From: Bradyrhizobium sp.
Lineage (GTDB): Bacteria; Pseudomonadota; Alphaproteobacteria; Rhizobiales; Xanthobacteraceae
Assembly (NCBI RefSeq): GCF_016219575.1
Contig: NZ_JACRMG010000028.1
Location: 141,911 to 205,910, forward strand
Length of the DNA: 64,000 bases
Direction of reading: 5' to 3'
In this document: positions 16,161 to 25,498 of the stretch, piece by piece
Position numbering within the stretch: the stretch's first letter is position 1
Layout: every line of letters starts with the position of its first letter
Program-made: the position numbers and the translations under genes
Notes under the pieces: model-generated
The model's input: only the letters and a program-made list of their open reading frames with translations
Database searches by the model: none
What the model was told of the DNA's origin: nothing

Positions 16161-18227
16161 TTAAAGCGCGTGCGCGACCCGCACGCCCTCCTCGACCGCA
16201 CGCATCGCGTCGAGTTCGGAAGCCTCCTTGGCGCCGCCGATGACATGCGTCTCGATTCCGGTCTTGAGCAGTTCGGTGAGCATATCGCGGTTAGATACTT
16301 GGCCGGCGCAAACTACGATCGTATCGACCGCGAGCGTACTTGGCTCACCCTCGGCCACGAAATGCAAACCTTGATCGTCGATCCGCTGATAGATAACCCC
16401 TCCGACAATCTTGACCCCGCGCTTTTCAAGACTGCTACGCAGGATCCAACCAGTCGAGACGCCGAGACCGAGGCCAGGCCGCGTCTTCTTGCGCTGCAGC
16501 ATGGTAATTTCGCGCGAACTTGGCTTTGGTGCCAGCGGATCGCCCGATAGCCCTCCAGCTTTCGTAAGGCTGGCATCGACATTCCACTCCTGCTGAAACT
16601 CACGAATATCCATTGCCCGTGATTTTGGCGGTTCATCAGGCTGCGAATGGCAGAGGTATTCGGCGACATCGAAACCGATGCCTCCCGCGCCGATGATGGC
16701 GACTCGCCGTCCCGCGTGGCTTTTGCCACTCAACAAATCGTTGTAGAACACCACCTTGGGATGTTTGATGCCGGGAATCTCCGGCACACGGGGATGGACG
16801 CCGCAGGCGACAACGACAGCATCGAACCGCGCGTCTTTCAGGTCACTAACCGATGGAGCAGAATTCAGCCTGAGATCGACGCCGCCATCGGCGATTTGGC
16901 CGCTGTAATAACTCAGCATTTCGTCGAACTCGACCTTGCCCGGGACTGCTCGGGCAAGGTTGAGTTGCCCGCCTATGCGATCAGCGGCCTCAAACAGGGT
17001 TACCTTGTGCCCGCGTCGGCTGGCTTCCGCGGCAGCTGCGAGACCGCCCGCGCCTGCGCCAATCACTGCGATCCTGCGCGAGGTCTGAGCCGGGCCGTCC
17101 TCAAACTCAGTCTCGCGGCAGGCACGCGGATTAACCAGGCAACTCGCGGTCCGCTCGGAAAAGATCAGGTCGAGGCAGGCCTGATTGCAGGCAATGCAGA
17201 TGTTGATTTTGCCGGCGTTGCCCTCCCGCACCTTCCTGGCGAAGTGCGGATCGGCCAGCATCGGGCGGGCCATCGATATTAGATCGCTATCCCCCGCCGC
17301 CAGAATCTCTTCTGCGGTATCCGGCGTATTAATGCGATTTGATGCCACTACCGGAATCCTGACCGCTTTCTTCAGACGCGATGCCGCAAAACGCCATGCG
17401 CCGCGCGGAATGACGTAAGCGATCGTGGGAACGCGCGCTTCATGCCAGCCGATACCGGTGTTGAGAATGTCGGCGCCCGCGGCCTCGACCCGTTGGGCAA
17501 GCCGATCAATCTCCTCGCCGGTTGCACCTCCTTCGACGAGGTCCAGCGCCGAGATTCGGTAGACAATGATGAAGTCGTCGCCGGTGGCGCTTCGCGAGCG
17601 TTTGACGAGTTCCACCGCGAGCCGATGGCGGTTCTGCTCCGATCCGCCCCACTCATCGGTACGGTTGTTGGTTCGCACCACCGTGAACTGATTAATGAGG
17701 TAACCTTCCGATCCCATGATCTCAATGCCATCGAACCCGGCCTCCTTTGCGAGCAGCGCGCAGCGCACGTAATCCGAGATCGTCTGTTCAATCTCTGCCC
17801 CAGTCATTGCACGCGGGGGAAACCGATTGATGCGGGTGGGGATGTCAGAAGGACCGACGCAGTCCCTTTGCTTGGAATAGCGGCCCGAATGCAACACTTG
17901 CATGCAGACTTTACCACCGTGCTGATGGACAGCATCAGTGATGCGACGAAGTTCGCGAGCTTGCGCACGTTCGGTCAAAATCGGCCCCCCAGGCTCAATC
18001 AGACCCGCGCTGTTGGGCGCATAACCGCCGGTAATGATGAGTCCTATCTCCCCCTTGGCGCGCTCGGCAAGGAAAACCGCCATCTTGTGCACGCCGTTGT
18101 CCTCCATATCGAGACGGGTGTGCATCGACCCCATGATCATGCGGTTACGCAACGTGGTCCGCCCTACCTTTAGCGAAGATAGCAAATGAGGGTAAAGCGA
18201 TGTTCCGGGGCTGGTCGGCGTCAGCAT
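16161..18227 (-). CDS. FadH/BaiH-like NADH:flavin oxidoreductase (dienoyl-CoA reductase type)
   Basis: 688 residues, the full length of the FadH family. An N-terminal Old-Yellow-Enzyme TIM barrel (about 1-360, NRMIMGSMHT, EAGFDGIEIMGSEGYLINQF) is followed by a 4Fe-4S cluster motif C-x2-C-x3-C-x11-C (CIACNQAC...SCLVNP). Next come an FAD-binding domain (VIGAGAGGLAAAAEASRRG) and an NAD(P)-binding domain (VAIIGAGGIGFDVAEYL). Such enzymes reduce 2,4-dienoyl-CoAs; related ones act on bile-acid enones or trimethylamine. GGAGG lies seven bases before ATG 18227. It is the first gene left of operator b. The CoA-rich context favours dienoyl-CoA reductase activity. Confidence 0.9.
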   Translation of the reverse strand: MLTPTSPGTSLYPHLLSSLKVGRTTLRNRMIMGSMHTRLDMEDNGVHKMAVFLAERAKGEIGLIITGGYAPNSAGLIEPGGPILTERAQARELRRITDAVHQHGGKVCMQVLHSGRYSKQRDCVGPSDIPTRINRFPPRAMTGAEIEQTISDYVRCALLAKEAGFDGIEIMGSEGYLINQFTVVRTNNRTDEWGGSEQNRHRLAVELVKRSRSATGDDFIIVYRISALDLVEGGATGEEIDRLAQRVEAAGADILNTGIGWHEARVPTIAYVIPRGAWRFAASRLKKAVRIPVVASNRINTPDTAEEILAAGDSDLISMARPMLADPHFARKVREGNAGKINICIACNQACLDLIFSERTASCLVNPRACRETEFEDGPAQTSRRIAVIGAGAGGLAAAAEASRRGHKVTLFEAADRIGGQLNLARAVPGKVEFDEMLSYYSGQIADGGVDLRLNSAPSVSDLKDARFDAVVVACGVHPRVPEIPGIKHPKVVFYNDLLSGKSHAGRRVAIIGAGGIGFDVAEYLCHSQPDEPPKSRAMDIREFQQEWNVDASLTKAGGLSGDPLAPKPSSREITMLQRKKTRPGLGLGVSTGWILRSSLEKRGVKIVGGVIYQRIDDQGLHFVAEGEPSTLAVDTIVVCAGQVSNRDMLTELLKTGIETHVIGGAKEASELDAMRAVEEGVRVAHAL

Positions 18228-18257
18228 GGACTTGCCTCCGTGGCTGGTTGTTAAATT

Positions 18258-18273
18258 TCTAACAGTTGTTAGA
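18258..18273. promoter_or_regulatory. Operator site b in a divergent promoter
   Basis: TCTAACAGTTGTTAGA: 7-bp perfect arms with a 2-bp spacer. It lies 31 bp from the FadH-like start (leftwards) and 44 bp from the acyl-CoA dehydrogenase start at 18317 (rightwards). Confidence 0.8.
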
Positions 18274-18316
18274 CTGAATGCAAGAACTGAAGATCACCTA
18301 GATGGGAGGAATCGCG

Positions 18317-19507
18317 ATGGATTACGCGCTTAGCGAGCAGCAGCAGGCTTTTCAGGAAACCGCGAAGCGTTTCGCGAAGGACAAGCTGGGCCCCCACTAT
18401 CAGAGGCGGGCAAGGGAACACCGCATCGATCGTGCCATGCTGAAACAAATGGGGTCACTCGGCCTGATTGGCGCCGATCTGCCGGAAAAATACGGCGGCC
18501 TTGGCGAGAGCAGCGTGACGGCAGGCATTATTGTCGAGCAGATCGCTTATGGAGACTTCAACGCCAGCTACGTCCAACTTCTGGCGTCACTGCTCGGCGG
18601 AATGCTCGCAGAGCACGCCTCGCCCGAAATCGCTCAGGAGTGGCTACCGCAAGTGGCCCGGGGTGAGAAGATCATCGGCCTCGGCCTGACCGAGCCGCGG
18701 GGCGGTTCGGACGCTGCCAACCTCATTTTGCGAGCTGAAAAATCGGGAAATGGCTATCGCCTCAACGGTGAAAAGACTTCCATGAGTTTTTCAGATCAAT
18801 GCGACGCAGCAGTCATCTTTGCCCGAACCGGGAAGGTCGAAGACGGCGCACGTGGCGTCAGCGCATTCTTTGTCGATCTGGCGCAGAGCGGAATCACGCG
18901 GACGCATTTTGATGACATCGGTACCAAACCTGTCGGACGCGGCTCGGTGTTCTTCGACGACGTCTTCATTCCGGCCGAGTGCCTGATGGCAGAGGAGAAC
19001 AAGGGATTCTCCAAGATCATGTCAGGCTTCGACTATAGCCGTGCCTTGATCGGCCTTGAGTGCATCGGACCTGCCCAGGCTTCGGTCGATGAAGCATGGC
19101 AATACTCAACCGAAAGGCTCGCCTTCGAGCGGCCGATCGCGCAGTTTCAGGGCGTGAGCTTTCCGCTCGCGGAAGCCGAGACCCAGCTCACCATGATGCG
19201 GCAGCTTTGCTACTATACGCTTTCGCTCAGAGATCGCGGGCTTGCACATACCGCGGAAGCTGCGATGTGCAAATGGTATGTGCCGAAAGTGACCTGCGAG
19301 ATCATCCACCAGTGCCTCCTCACTCACGGCCACTACGGTTACACCACCGATCTGCCGTTTCATCAGCGTTACCTCGACGTGATGGGCCTGCAAATCGGCG
19401 ACGGAACCGCACAAATTCAGAAACTTGTCATCGCACGTGAAAAGGTCGGTCGTGTCGCGGTTCAATACGCCAAGCAGCCTTCCGAATTGCGGCAGATCTC
19501 AAAATGA
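18317..19507 (+). CDS. Acyl-CoA dehydrogenase
   Basis: 397 residues from ATG 18317, chosen because GGAGG sits seven bases upstream; a longer frame from 18302 would start inside the Shine-Dalgarno region. Family blocks include GLGLTEPRGGSDAANLILRAEKSGNGYRLNGEKTSMSF and ERLAFERPIAQFQGVSFPLAEAE; the C-terminus has LTHGHYGYTTDLPFHQRYLDV. The C-terminal catalytic motif is QIGDGTAQI, with Asp at the usual Glu position. This subgroup resembles enzymes active on cyclic acyl-CoAs such as cyclohexanecarboxyl-CoA, though that is only a tentative reading. It is a single gene to the right of operator b. Confidence 0.88.
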   Translation: MDYALSEQQQAFQETAKRFAKDKLGPHYQRRAREHRIDRAMLKQMGSLGLIGADLPEKYGGLGESSVTAGIIVEQIAYGDFNASYVQLLASLLGGMLAEHASPEIAQEWLPQVARGEKIIGLGLTEPRGGSDAANLILRAEKSGNGYRLNGEKTSMSFSDQCDAAVIFARTGKVEDGARGVSAFFVDLAQSGITRTHFDDIGTKPVGRGSVFFDDVFIPAECLMAEENKGFSKIMSGFDYSRALIGLECIGPAQASVDEAWQYSTERLAFERPIAQFQGVSFPLAEAETQLTMMRQLCYYTLSLRDRGLAHTAEAAMCKWYVPKVTCEIIHQCLLTHGHYGYTTDLPFHQRYLDVMGLQIGDGTAQIQKLVIAREKVGRVAVQYAKQPSELRQISK

Positions 19508-19687
19508 GCGTACCTATCGCCCCCATTGCCATCTCTCGGCGAGACGCGTGCCGCCGTGCGTAGATTTTCGGGCTGGGGCCAATCGGACGATTCCGATCGC
19601 GCCATCGATAAACTGCGCGCCCAAGTGTCGTGTTCAGCTCGCACCTGGATTCGGCTAGTCAAATCCCGCGGTTTCGTTCGCTCCGGC

Positions 19688-20380
19688 CTACTCCCCTGAT
19701 TGAGGCGCTCCGAAGGCAGCGTCATCTATTAAGACGCCACCAGTATTCAATGTCACCAGCGCGGGATATGCAACGCGAAAGTCCTCAAGCATCTTGCCTA
19801 TCGGAGCGTCGGCGAACCAACCTCGGTCATTGACATATTCCATATGGCGATGATCGCTCGTGTCGAACTCGTGAAACAACGCGTCGGCCGTACCGTCGAA
19901 GATAAGAGGTCGGACTCCAAATCGTTCACATAGCTCCATGTTGAACGCGGGCGTCACTTTGAACATCTTCCTATCGAGCCAAAGCGCGACGTAGCCGTGA
20001 TAAATGAAGAGATCAGTCCCCATTAACTCCGTCAGCTTGGGGGAATTCAGATGGTTGCGAACGTCTGCAAAGCCGATCGCGGCGGGGATTCCCGCTGCGC
20101 GCATGGCGGCCGTCAACAATATTGCCTTCGGAACACAAAACGCCGAAGGCGTTTTGAGAATCTCGCTGGCGCGATAATCGGCTTCGGACAAACTCACCGC
20201 GTAGGGGTCGTATCTGATCTGGTCTCGTACCGCGTTAAATAGGAGGATTGCCTTCTCGGCCGTCGACCGGTCCTGTTTGTCGCCAGCCACACGCGAGACA
20301 AACTCTCTAATCGCAGGTGAGTCGCAATCCACGTAATGCGTTGGAGCGAGAAATTCCGCGAGGTCCGGGTTGACTTTCAC
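19688..20380 (-). CDS. Transglutaminase-like cysteine-protease-fold protein
   Basis: 230 residues from GTG 20380, which has GAGG five bases upstream. The frame can be extended to TTG 20434, but that would place operator c inside the gene. A transglutaminase-like core is visible: Cys82 in TPSAFCVPKAILLTAAMRAAGIPA, then FIYHGYVALWLD with the probable catalytic His128 and Asp. No signal peptide is seen, so it is probably cytoplasmic. Bacterial members act as peptidases, amidases or amide-forming enzymes; its role among CoA-pathway genes is not obvious. It shares the divergent operator region 20408-20519 with an acyl-CoA ligase gene, which argues that it is part of the pathway. Confidence 0.75.
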   Translation of the reverse strand: MKVNPDLAEFLAPTHYVDCDSPAIREFVSRVAGDKQDRSTAEKAILLFNAVRDQIRYDPYAVSLSEADYRASEILKTPSAFCVPKAILLTAAMRAAGIPAAIGFADVRNHLNSPKLTELMGTDLFIYHGYVALWLDRKMFKVTPAFNMELCERFGVRPLIFDGTADALFHEFDTSDHRHMEYVNDRGWFADAPIGKMLEDFRVAYPALVTLNTGGVLIDDAAFGAPQSGE

Positions 20381-20407
20381 TTGTGCCTCGATTGGTACCT
20401 GCACTAA

Positions 20408-20423
20408 CCTAACAGACGTTAGA
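20408..20423. promoter_or_regulatory. Operator site c
   Basis: CCTAACAGACGTTAGA, identical to site g at 41861. It lies 28 bp upstream of the transglutaminase-like gene's GTG 20380 and is divergent from the acyl-CoA ligase at 20686. Confidence 0.75.
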
Positions 20424-20503
20424 AATTGAGGCAAGTCAAATCGGGTTGCGACCGGCGTCCAAAAGATGGATACCTCATTTGTTGTTCCATACGAATAGAT
20501 TTA

Positions 20504-20519
20504 TCAAACGATTGTTAGA
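20504..20519. promoter_or_regulatory. Operator site d (one degenerate arm)
   Basis: TCAAACGATTGTTAGA: the right arm TGTTAGA is perfect and the left arm matches at five of seven positions. It lies 96 bp right of site c in the same divergent promoter region and nearer to the acyl-CoA ligase gene at 20686. Confidence 0.6.
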
Positions 20520-20685
20520 ATCGATTGAACTCGCAAGACGAGAGCGTTAGCATTAGGCGTCCAGGCTGGACACATGCTTATCGGGCGGGCCTGTCCACCG
20601 TCTCGTGTTCGATCGGGCATGCGTTCCTATCGGCCGGTAAGTCAATCTCGAATTGAACTTGACTGCAAATCAGGGAACGTAGTCG

Positions 20686-22653
20686 ATGAATAATCCAACG
20701 TCCTATGCATGGACACCTCCGCCGGAGCTAATTGCAACAAGCAATCTGACCGCTTTCCTGCGCGCAACCGGATATGACGATTACGATCACCTCGCGTCGA
20801 AGGCTGAGGCCGATCCGGCATGGCTAATGGAGGAAGTCTTTAAGTTCTGCGATGTTCGATTCTATCGCAGTTACGACCAAATGTTGGATCTGTCGCGCGG
20901 GCAGCCATGGGCACGCTGGTGCGTCGGCGGGACCACCAACATCGTGCTGAACTGCATTGACAAGCATCGCAGCACGCCCGTATGGGACCAGACATTTTTG
21001 GTCTGGGAGGGTGAAGACAAGCGCGAACAGCGCGCGCTTACCTATCGTGAATTGGACCGCGGCGTCGGACGGCTTGCGCAGGGACTGCGTGATCTCGGCG
21101 TCGGTAAGGGCGATGTGGTCGCTCTCTATTTGCCGAACCTGCCGGAAACCTTTATCGCGTTTTTCGCTGTGCTGAAATTGGGCGCGATCCTGATGCCGCT
21201 GTTCTCCGGCTTCGGTCCGGCTCCCATGCAAACCCGGCTCAACCATGGCGGCGCCAAGGCCGTCATCACCGCGAGCGGGACCTGGCGGCGGGGCGCTGCG
21301 GCACCGCTCAAATCCGTCCTCGACGTCGCGCTCGAATCCTCACCGACAGTGCAGCACGTGATCGTCGTCGATCGTGAAGGCCTTAAGATCGAAACCCCGA
21401 TGCGAAAGGGCCGCGATCACTGGTGGCACGATATCGTCATCGGCAAGGACGGCGCTATCGCGACCGCCGAAATGAATGCGGAAGATGCCGCGATTCTGCT
21501 GTACACCTCGGGAACCACCGGCGAACCGAAGGGTTGCGTTTGGACCCATATCAGCTTCATCGGTTCTATGGTCACACGCGACATGATCATTTGCGCCGAT
21601 TTCAAATCATCGGACCGTTTTTTCTTTCTCAGTGACATGGGCTGGATGGTCGGCGCGATGTGCGCATGTATTCCCAGTTTCGCCGGCGCGAGCCTTCTGA
21701 TCGCCGAAGGCACGCCGGATTTTCCGGACACCGGACGATTCTGGCGGCTGATCCAGGATCATCGCGTCAGCTATCTCGGAGTATCCCCCACCATAGTCCG
21801 TAGTTTGATGCGCTATGGAACGCAGGACGTCGAGCGCCACGATCTGTCGAGCCTGCGTATGACCGCGTCGGGCGGCGAGGCATGGACCAACGCGCCGTGG
21901 CAATGGTTCTTCGAGCATGTCTGCAAGAGAAAGCTTCCAATCATCAACATTTCCGGCGGCACCGAGGTTGGAGGTTGCATCTTCACGGGGACGCCGAACC
22001 ATCCGATGAACCCCGGTTCGTTCTCCCGTCCGGCGCTCGGTGTCGGCGCGGACATCGTGGACATGTCCGGCAAGAGCTTGCCGCCCGGCGAAGTCGGCGA
22101 ACTGGTGCTCCGCCAGGCGTCGATCGGATTGACCAAGAGCTTGTGGAAGGCCGATGCGCGCTATGTCGAAAGCTACTGGAGCACGCTTCCCGGCCTTTGG
22201 GTGCATGGCGATTTTGCGATGCGCGGCCATGATGGGCTTTACTATATTCTCGGGCGCTCCGACGACACCATCAAGATTTCAGGCAAGCGGACCGGGCCGT
22301 CCGAGCTCGAAGGCATTTTGATCGACACCGGCAAGGTCTCCGAGGCGGCGGTGTTCGGTATTCCGCACCCGGTAAAGGGTTCGGCGATCGTTTGTGCCTG
22401 CGTGCTCATGCCAGGTACGAACGTCGAGAGTGAAATTGTCAACGAGCTCTCATCCGCTATCGTGAGCGGCATGGGAGCATCGTACCGGCCGGAGAAGATA
22501 ATTTTTGTAGATGATCTGCCTCGAACCCGCAACATGAAGATCATGCGCCGGGTGCTGCGAGCAGTGTTCGAAAGCAAGGATCCCGGCGATCTTTCCGCAC
22601 TCGCCAATCCCGAAGCAGTTGACAGGCTTCGCGAGAAACTTGGCGCCGCATAA
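20686..22653 (+). CDS. AMP-forming acyl-CoA synthetase (AcsA/acetoacetyl-CoA synthetase-like)
   Basis: 655 residues, ANL superfamily. The P-loop-like motif is LLYTSGTTGEPKGC and the adenylate-binding region includes NISGGTEVGG and the hinge block YYILGRSDDTIKISGKRTGPSELEG. The C-terminal catalytic Lys is in the segment LPRTRNMKIMRR. The N-terminal ACAS-type extension and the overall length place it with acetyl-/propionyl-/acetoacetyl-CoA synthetase types. It makes an acyl-CoA from a carboxylic acid, ATP and CoA. First gene of a two-ligase operon to the right of operators c and d. Confidence 0.9.
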   Translation: MNNPTSYAWTPPPELIATSNLTAFLRATGYDDYDHLASKAEADPAWLMEEVFKFCDVRFYRSYDQMLDLSRGQPWARWCVGGTTNIVLNCIDKHRSTPVWDQTFLVWEGEDKREQRALTYRELDRGVGRLAQGLRDLGVGKGDVVALYLPNLPETFIAFFAVLKLGAILMPLFSGFGPAPMQTRLNHGGAKAVITASGTWRRGAAAPLKSVLDVALESSPTVQHVIVVDREGLKIETPMRKGRDHWWHDIVIGKDGAIATAEMNAEDAAILLYTSGTTGEPKGCVWTHISFIGSMVTRDMIICADFKSSDRFFFLSDMGWMVGAMCACIPSFAGASLLIAEGTPDFPDTGRFWRLIQDHRVSYLGVSPTIVRSLMRYGTQDVERHDLSSLRMTASGGEAWTNAPWQWFFEHVCKRKLPIINISGGTEVGGCIFTGTPNHPMNPGSFSRPALGVGADIVDMSGKSLPPGEVGELVLRQASIGLTKSLWKADARYVESYWSTLPGLWVHGDFAMRGHDGLYYILGRSDDTIKISGKRTGPSELEGILIDTGKVSEAAVFGIPHPVKGSAIVCACVLMPGTNVESEIVNELSSAIVSGMGASYRPEKIIFVDDLPRTRNMKIMRRVLRAVFESKDPGDLSALANPEAVDRLREKLGAA

Positions 22654-22752
22654 ACCACGGAGAAAATGGCGAGCTGTCGGGCTGGGTGGAAGCGGACTTT
22701 TTACCGGGCCCCGACCCCGGTACTCCAAGGATTTCATAAGGAGAGGCGTACA

Positions 22753-24372
22753 ATGGGGATGGATCCGATCTTGTCAGATCAGCGCAAGCAAGCGATGCGG
22801 GCCGCTGGATTCTGGAGCGATCAAACCTTGCTCGAGTTTTTTTCGAGGCATGCCAGAAACGATCCAGGGCGGCTCGCGGTTGTTGGCTACGAAGCTGCGT
22901 CCAACCGACGTACGGCGCTGACATACGGCGAACTGCAGCAAGCTGCCGAGCGAACCGCGGCTAATTTGTTGCGGCTTGGTGTCAAGCCTGGCGAAGTGGT
23001 GTCGTATCAGTTGCCGAATTGGTGGCAATTCATGGCTCTTCACCTCGCACTGCTGCGGATCGGCGCGGTCACAAATCCCATCATGCCGATTTTCCGCGAT
23101 CGCGAAATGGAATTCATGCTGACCTTGGCCGAGACGCGCGTGCTGATCGTTCCACAGCGATTTCGCGATTTCGATCACGCCGCAATGGCGGACCGCCTCA
23201 AGGCCAAGGTGCCCACACTTGAGCACGTCGTCATTATCGGTTCGGGCGACAATCAAGACTTCGAGACCGTGCTGAATTCGCCGGGAAAGCGGGTTGAGGC
23301 AGCGACCGCTGCCTCGGCCGATGATGTCGTGCAATTGCTTTATACGTCGGGCACAACAGGTGAGCCCAAGGGGGTGATGCATACAGGCAATACGTTGCTG
23401 AACAGCGTGCGATATTTTGAGGATCGCGTCCGTCTCACAGCCAACGATGTCGTGCTGATGGCCTCGCCGATGGCCCATCAGACCGGTTTTCTCGTCGGCC
23501 TGCTGCTGCCGCTGTATCTGGGAGGACGGGTCATTCTTCAGGATATCTGGAATCCAGCCAAGGCGGTCGATATTGTCGAGACAGAGCGCGTGACGATGAC
23601 CATGGCATCGACGCCGTTTCTGGCGGATTTGACTGCGGAGGCGGAGCGGCGGCCTGAAGCGCTGCGTTCACTGCGCACTTTCGTATCGGCAGGCGCCCCA
23701 ATTCCCCGTGTTTTAGTGCGCCAGGCCACACAGAATCTTGGTGCGCACATCGTCTCGGGATGGGGGATGACGGAAAACGGGCTGGTGACGACCACCAAGC
23801 TCGACGATCCACCGGAAAAAGTCTTCGAGACCGACGGTTGCCCAAGCCAGGGTATGGAAGTCAGGATCGTCGATGGCGGGGGCAAAGTCCTGCCTCACGA
23901 TGAAGAAGGGCGCCTACAAGCGAGGGGCCCCGGCACCTTTGTGGGCTACCTCAAGCGGCCGCATCTCTATGCCGTCGATCAGGATGGCTGGTTTGAGACC
24001 GGCGACCTCGCCCGCAAGGACAAGGACGGCTACATTCGTATCACGGGGCGCACCAAGGACATCGTCATCCGCGGCGGCGAGAACGTTCCGGTGATCGAGA
24101 TTGAACAACTGATGTATCGCCATCCAGCCGTCCGGGAAGTCGCAATCGTCGGAGTGCCAGATGAACGCTTGGGCGAGCGGGCCTGTGCCTGTGTCGTGCT
24201 GCGCGAGGGAGCATTACTGACGTTAGCTGACGTGATGGCGTATATGGCGGAGAACGCTGTAGCCAAGAACTACTGGCCGGAGCGCATTGAGGTGCTCGAA
24301 GCCTTGCCGAAAACGCCGAGCGGCAAAGTGCAGAAATTCAGGCTTCGCGAGATCGTCAGTTCGATGAAATAA
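22753..24372 (+). CDS. AMP-forming acyl-CoA ligase, cyclohexanecarboxylate-CoA ligase (AliA)-like
   Basis: 539 residues from ATG 22753, preceded by AAGGAG; the frame extends to 22666 without a ribosome site. ANL motifs: LLYTSGTTGEPKGVMHTGNT, SGWGMTENGLVTTT, DGWFETGDLARKDKDGYIRITGRTKDIVIRGGENV, and catalytic Lys in LPKTPSGKVQKFRLRE. The N-terminal block MDPILSDQRKQAMRAAGFW and YQLPNWWQF resemble AliA-type ligases for alicyclic acids in Rhodopseudomonas, by my recollection of that family. It follows the first ligase after a 99-bp gap. A cyclic or medium-chain acid is the likely substrate. Confidence 0.87.
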   Translation: MGMDPILSDQRKQAMRAAGFWSDQTLLEFFSRHARNDPGRLAVVGYEAASNRRTALTYGELQQAAERTAANLLRLGVKPGEVVSYQLPNWWQFMALHLALLRIGAVTNPIMPIFRDREMEFMLTLAETRVLIVPQRFRDFDHAAMADRLKAKVPTLEHVVIIGSGDNQDFETVLNSPGKRVEAATAASADDVVQLLYTSGTTGEPKGVMHTGNTLLNSVRYFEDRVRLTANDVVLMASPMAHQTGFLVGLLLPLYLGGRVILQDIWNPAKAVDIVETERVTMTMASTPFLADLTAEAERRPEALRSLRTFVSAGAPIPRVLVRQATQNLGAHIVSGWGMTENGLVTTTKLDDPPEKVFETDGCPSQGMEVRIVDGGGKVLPHDEEGRLQARGPGTFVGYLKRPHLYAVDQDGWFETGDLARKDKDGYIRITGRTKDIVIRGGENVPVIEIEQLMYRHPAVREVAIVGVPDERLGERACACVVLREGALLTLADVMAYMAENAVAKNYWPERIEVLEALPKTPSGKVQKFRLREIVSSMK

Positions 24373-24401
24373 TTCTCGGCTAACGGCTGCCGCAAGAAGA
24401 A

Positions 24402-24421
24402 GGCCGGGTGAAATTCCGGCC
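24402..24421. terminator. Possible bidirectional terminator between convergent genes
   Basis: ggccgg (24402-24407) and ccggcc (24416-24421) form a 6-bp GC stem with an 8-nt loop in the 79-bp gap between convergent genes. There is no long T tract, so support is weak. Confidence 0.35.
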
Positions 24422-24451
24422 CCCTTCTGAGATGACCGCCGCGCGCGAAAA

Positions 24452-25261
24452 TCAGAGCGGGCAATCCTGCGGAAACACCGGCTTGCGTTTTTCGAGATGG
24501 GACGCCAATCCCTCGCGCGCCTCGGCGCCGGTGAAACCCAAAATCTCAAGCGCGGTCGAGGTATCGAACAGCGGACCATTGACGCGCAGCCAGTTGTTAA
24601 GAGCGTACTTGGTCCAACGGATCGCGCTTTGCGCGCCGCTAGAAAGCTCCTCGGCCGTCTCGATCGCTATCCTCTGCAAGTCCGCGTCTTCGACGCATAG
24701 CGACACCAGACCGATCCGCTCAGCTTCTTCGCCGGACAGTGGCTTGCAGGTCAGCAGGTAATATTTTGCTTTTGCAAGGCCGCACAATAACGGCCAGATG
24801 ATGCAAGCGACATCGCCCGCCGCGACGCCAAGCCGCGTATGACCATCGACGATGCGCGCGGACTTTCCACAAATCGAGATATCGGCCAGGATTCCGACGA
24901 CGAGACCTGCACCGACGGCGACGCCGTTGATCGCCGAGATGATCGGCTTGTTGCAATTGATAACGTTATAAACGAGATCCTTGGCCTCCTTCCAGGTCGA
25001 CATCCGTGCGACCGGGTTGTCTAGAATACTCTTGATCAGCTCGAAATCGCCCCCCGCCGAAAAGGCTTTGCCAGCTCCGGTCACGATGACCGCGTTGACA
25101 TCTGGATCGTCGTTGATGTCACGCCAGATATTGGTGAGCTGAGTGTGGGTCTCGGCGTCGACCGAATTGTAGGTCTCGGGCCGGTCGAATGTGAGCCGGA
25201 GAACCCGCTTGGACGGATAGTCGAGCTTCAATTTGGTATAAGCAGCATAACGATTGGACAT
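24452..25261 (-). CDS. Enoyl-CoA hydratase/isomerase family protein lacking both crotonase glutamates
   Basis: 269 residues from ATG 25261, which has a GAAGGGA just upstream; the frame extends to 25372 but without a start signal. Crotonase fold: LRLTFDRPETYNSVDAETHTQL, then GAGKAFSAGGDFELI and ISAINGVAVGAGLVVGILADISI. The two catalytic Glu positions are Val (AGLVVG) and His (DGHTRLGV), so ordinary hydratase chemistry is doubtful; other crotonase-fold reactions (isomerisation, decarboxylation, hydrolysis) are possible. It is alone to the left of operator e and divergent from an acyl-CoA ligase. Confidence 0.85.
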   Translation of the reverse strand: MSNRYAAYTKLKLDYPSKRVLRLTFDRPETYNSVDAETHTQLTNIWRDINDDPDVNAVIVTGAGKAFSAGGDFELIKSILDNPVARMSTWKEAKDLVYNVINCNKPIISAINGVAVGAGLVVGILADISICGKSARIVDGHTRLGVAAGDVACIIWPLLCGLAKAKYYLLTCKPLSGEEAERIGLVSLCVEDADLQRIAIETAEELSSGAQSAIRWTKYALNNWLRVNGPLFDTSTALEILGFTGAEAREGLASHLEKRKPVFPQDCPL

Positions 25262-25391
25262 CGGCTTCCCTTCTGGACACTTGATTTGCTTGGTCGGGTT
25301 AAATCTTACAGGGGATGACGATGCATATCGCAGTCGGCAGATTTCTCCTGCCTTCCGATACGTCCTCGCCACGAACCTGCTATGAATTCAT

Positions 25392-25407
25392 TCGAACAGA
25401 TGTTAGA
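25392..25407. promoter_or_regulatory. Operator site e
   Basis: TCGAACAGATGTTAGA, identical to site h at 54780. It lies between a crotonase gene (start 25261) and an acyl-CoA ligase gene (start 25499). A spurious upstream ATG at 25382 would put it in coding sequence, which supports the downstream start. Confidence 0.8.
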
Positions 25408-25498
25408 ATTTAAAACCGATCGGGAAAGGCTGCAAGCTTATACTTTTCAATTGAGGCCGTCGTCGGGGGCGGCGAGAGCAAGATTCGGAGGATTTGCC

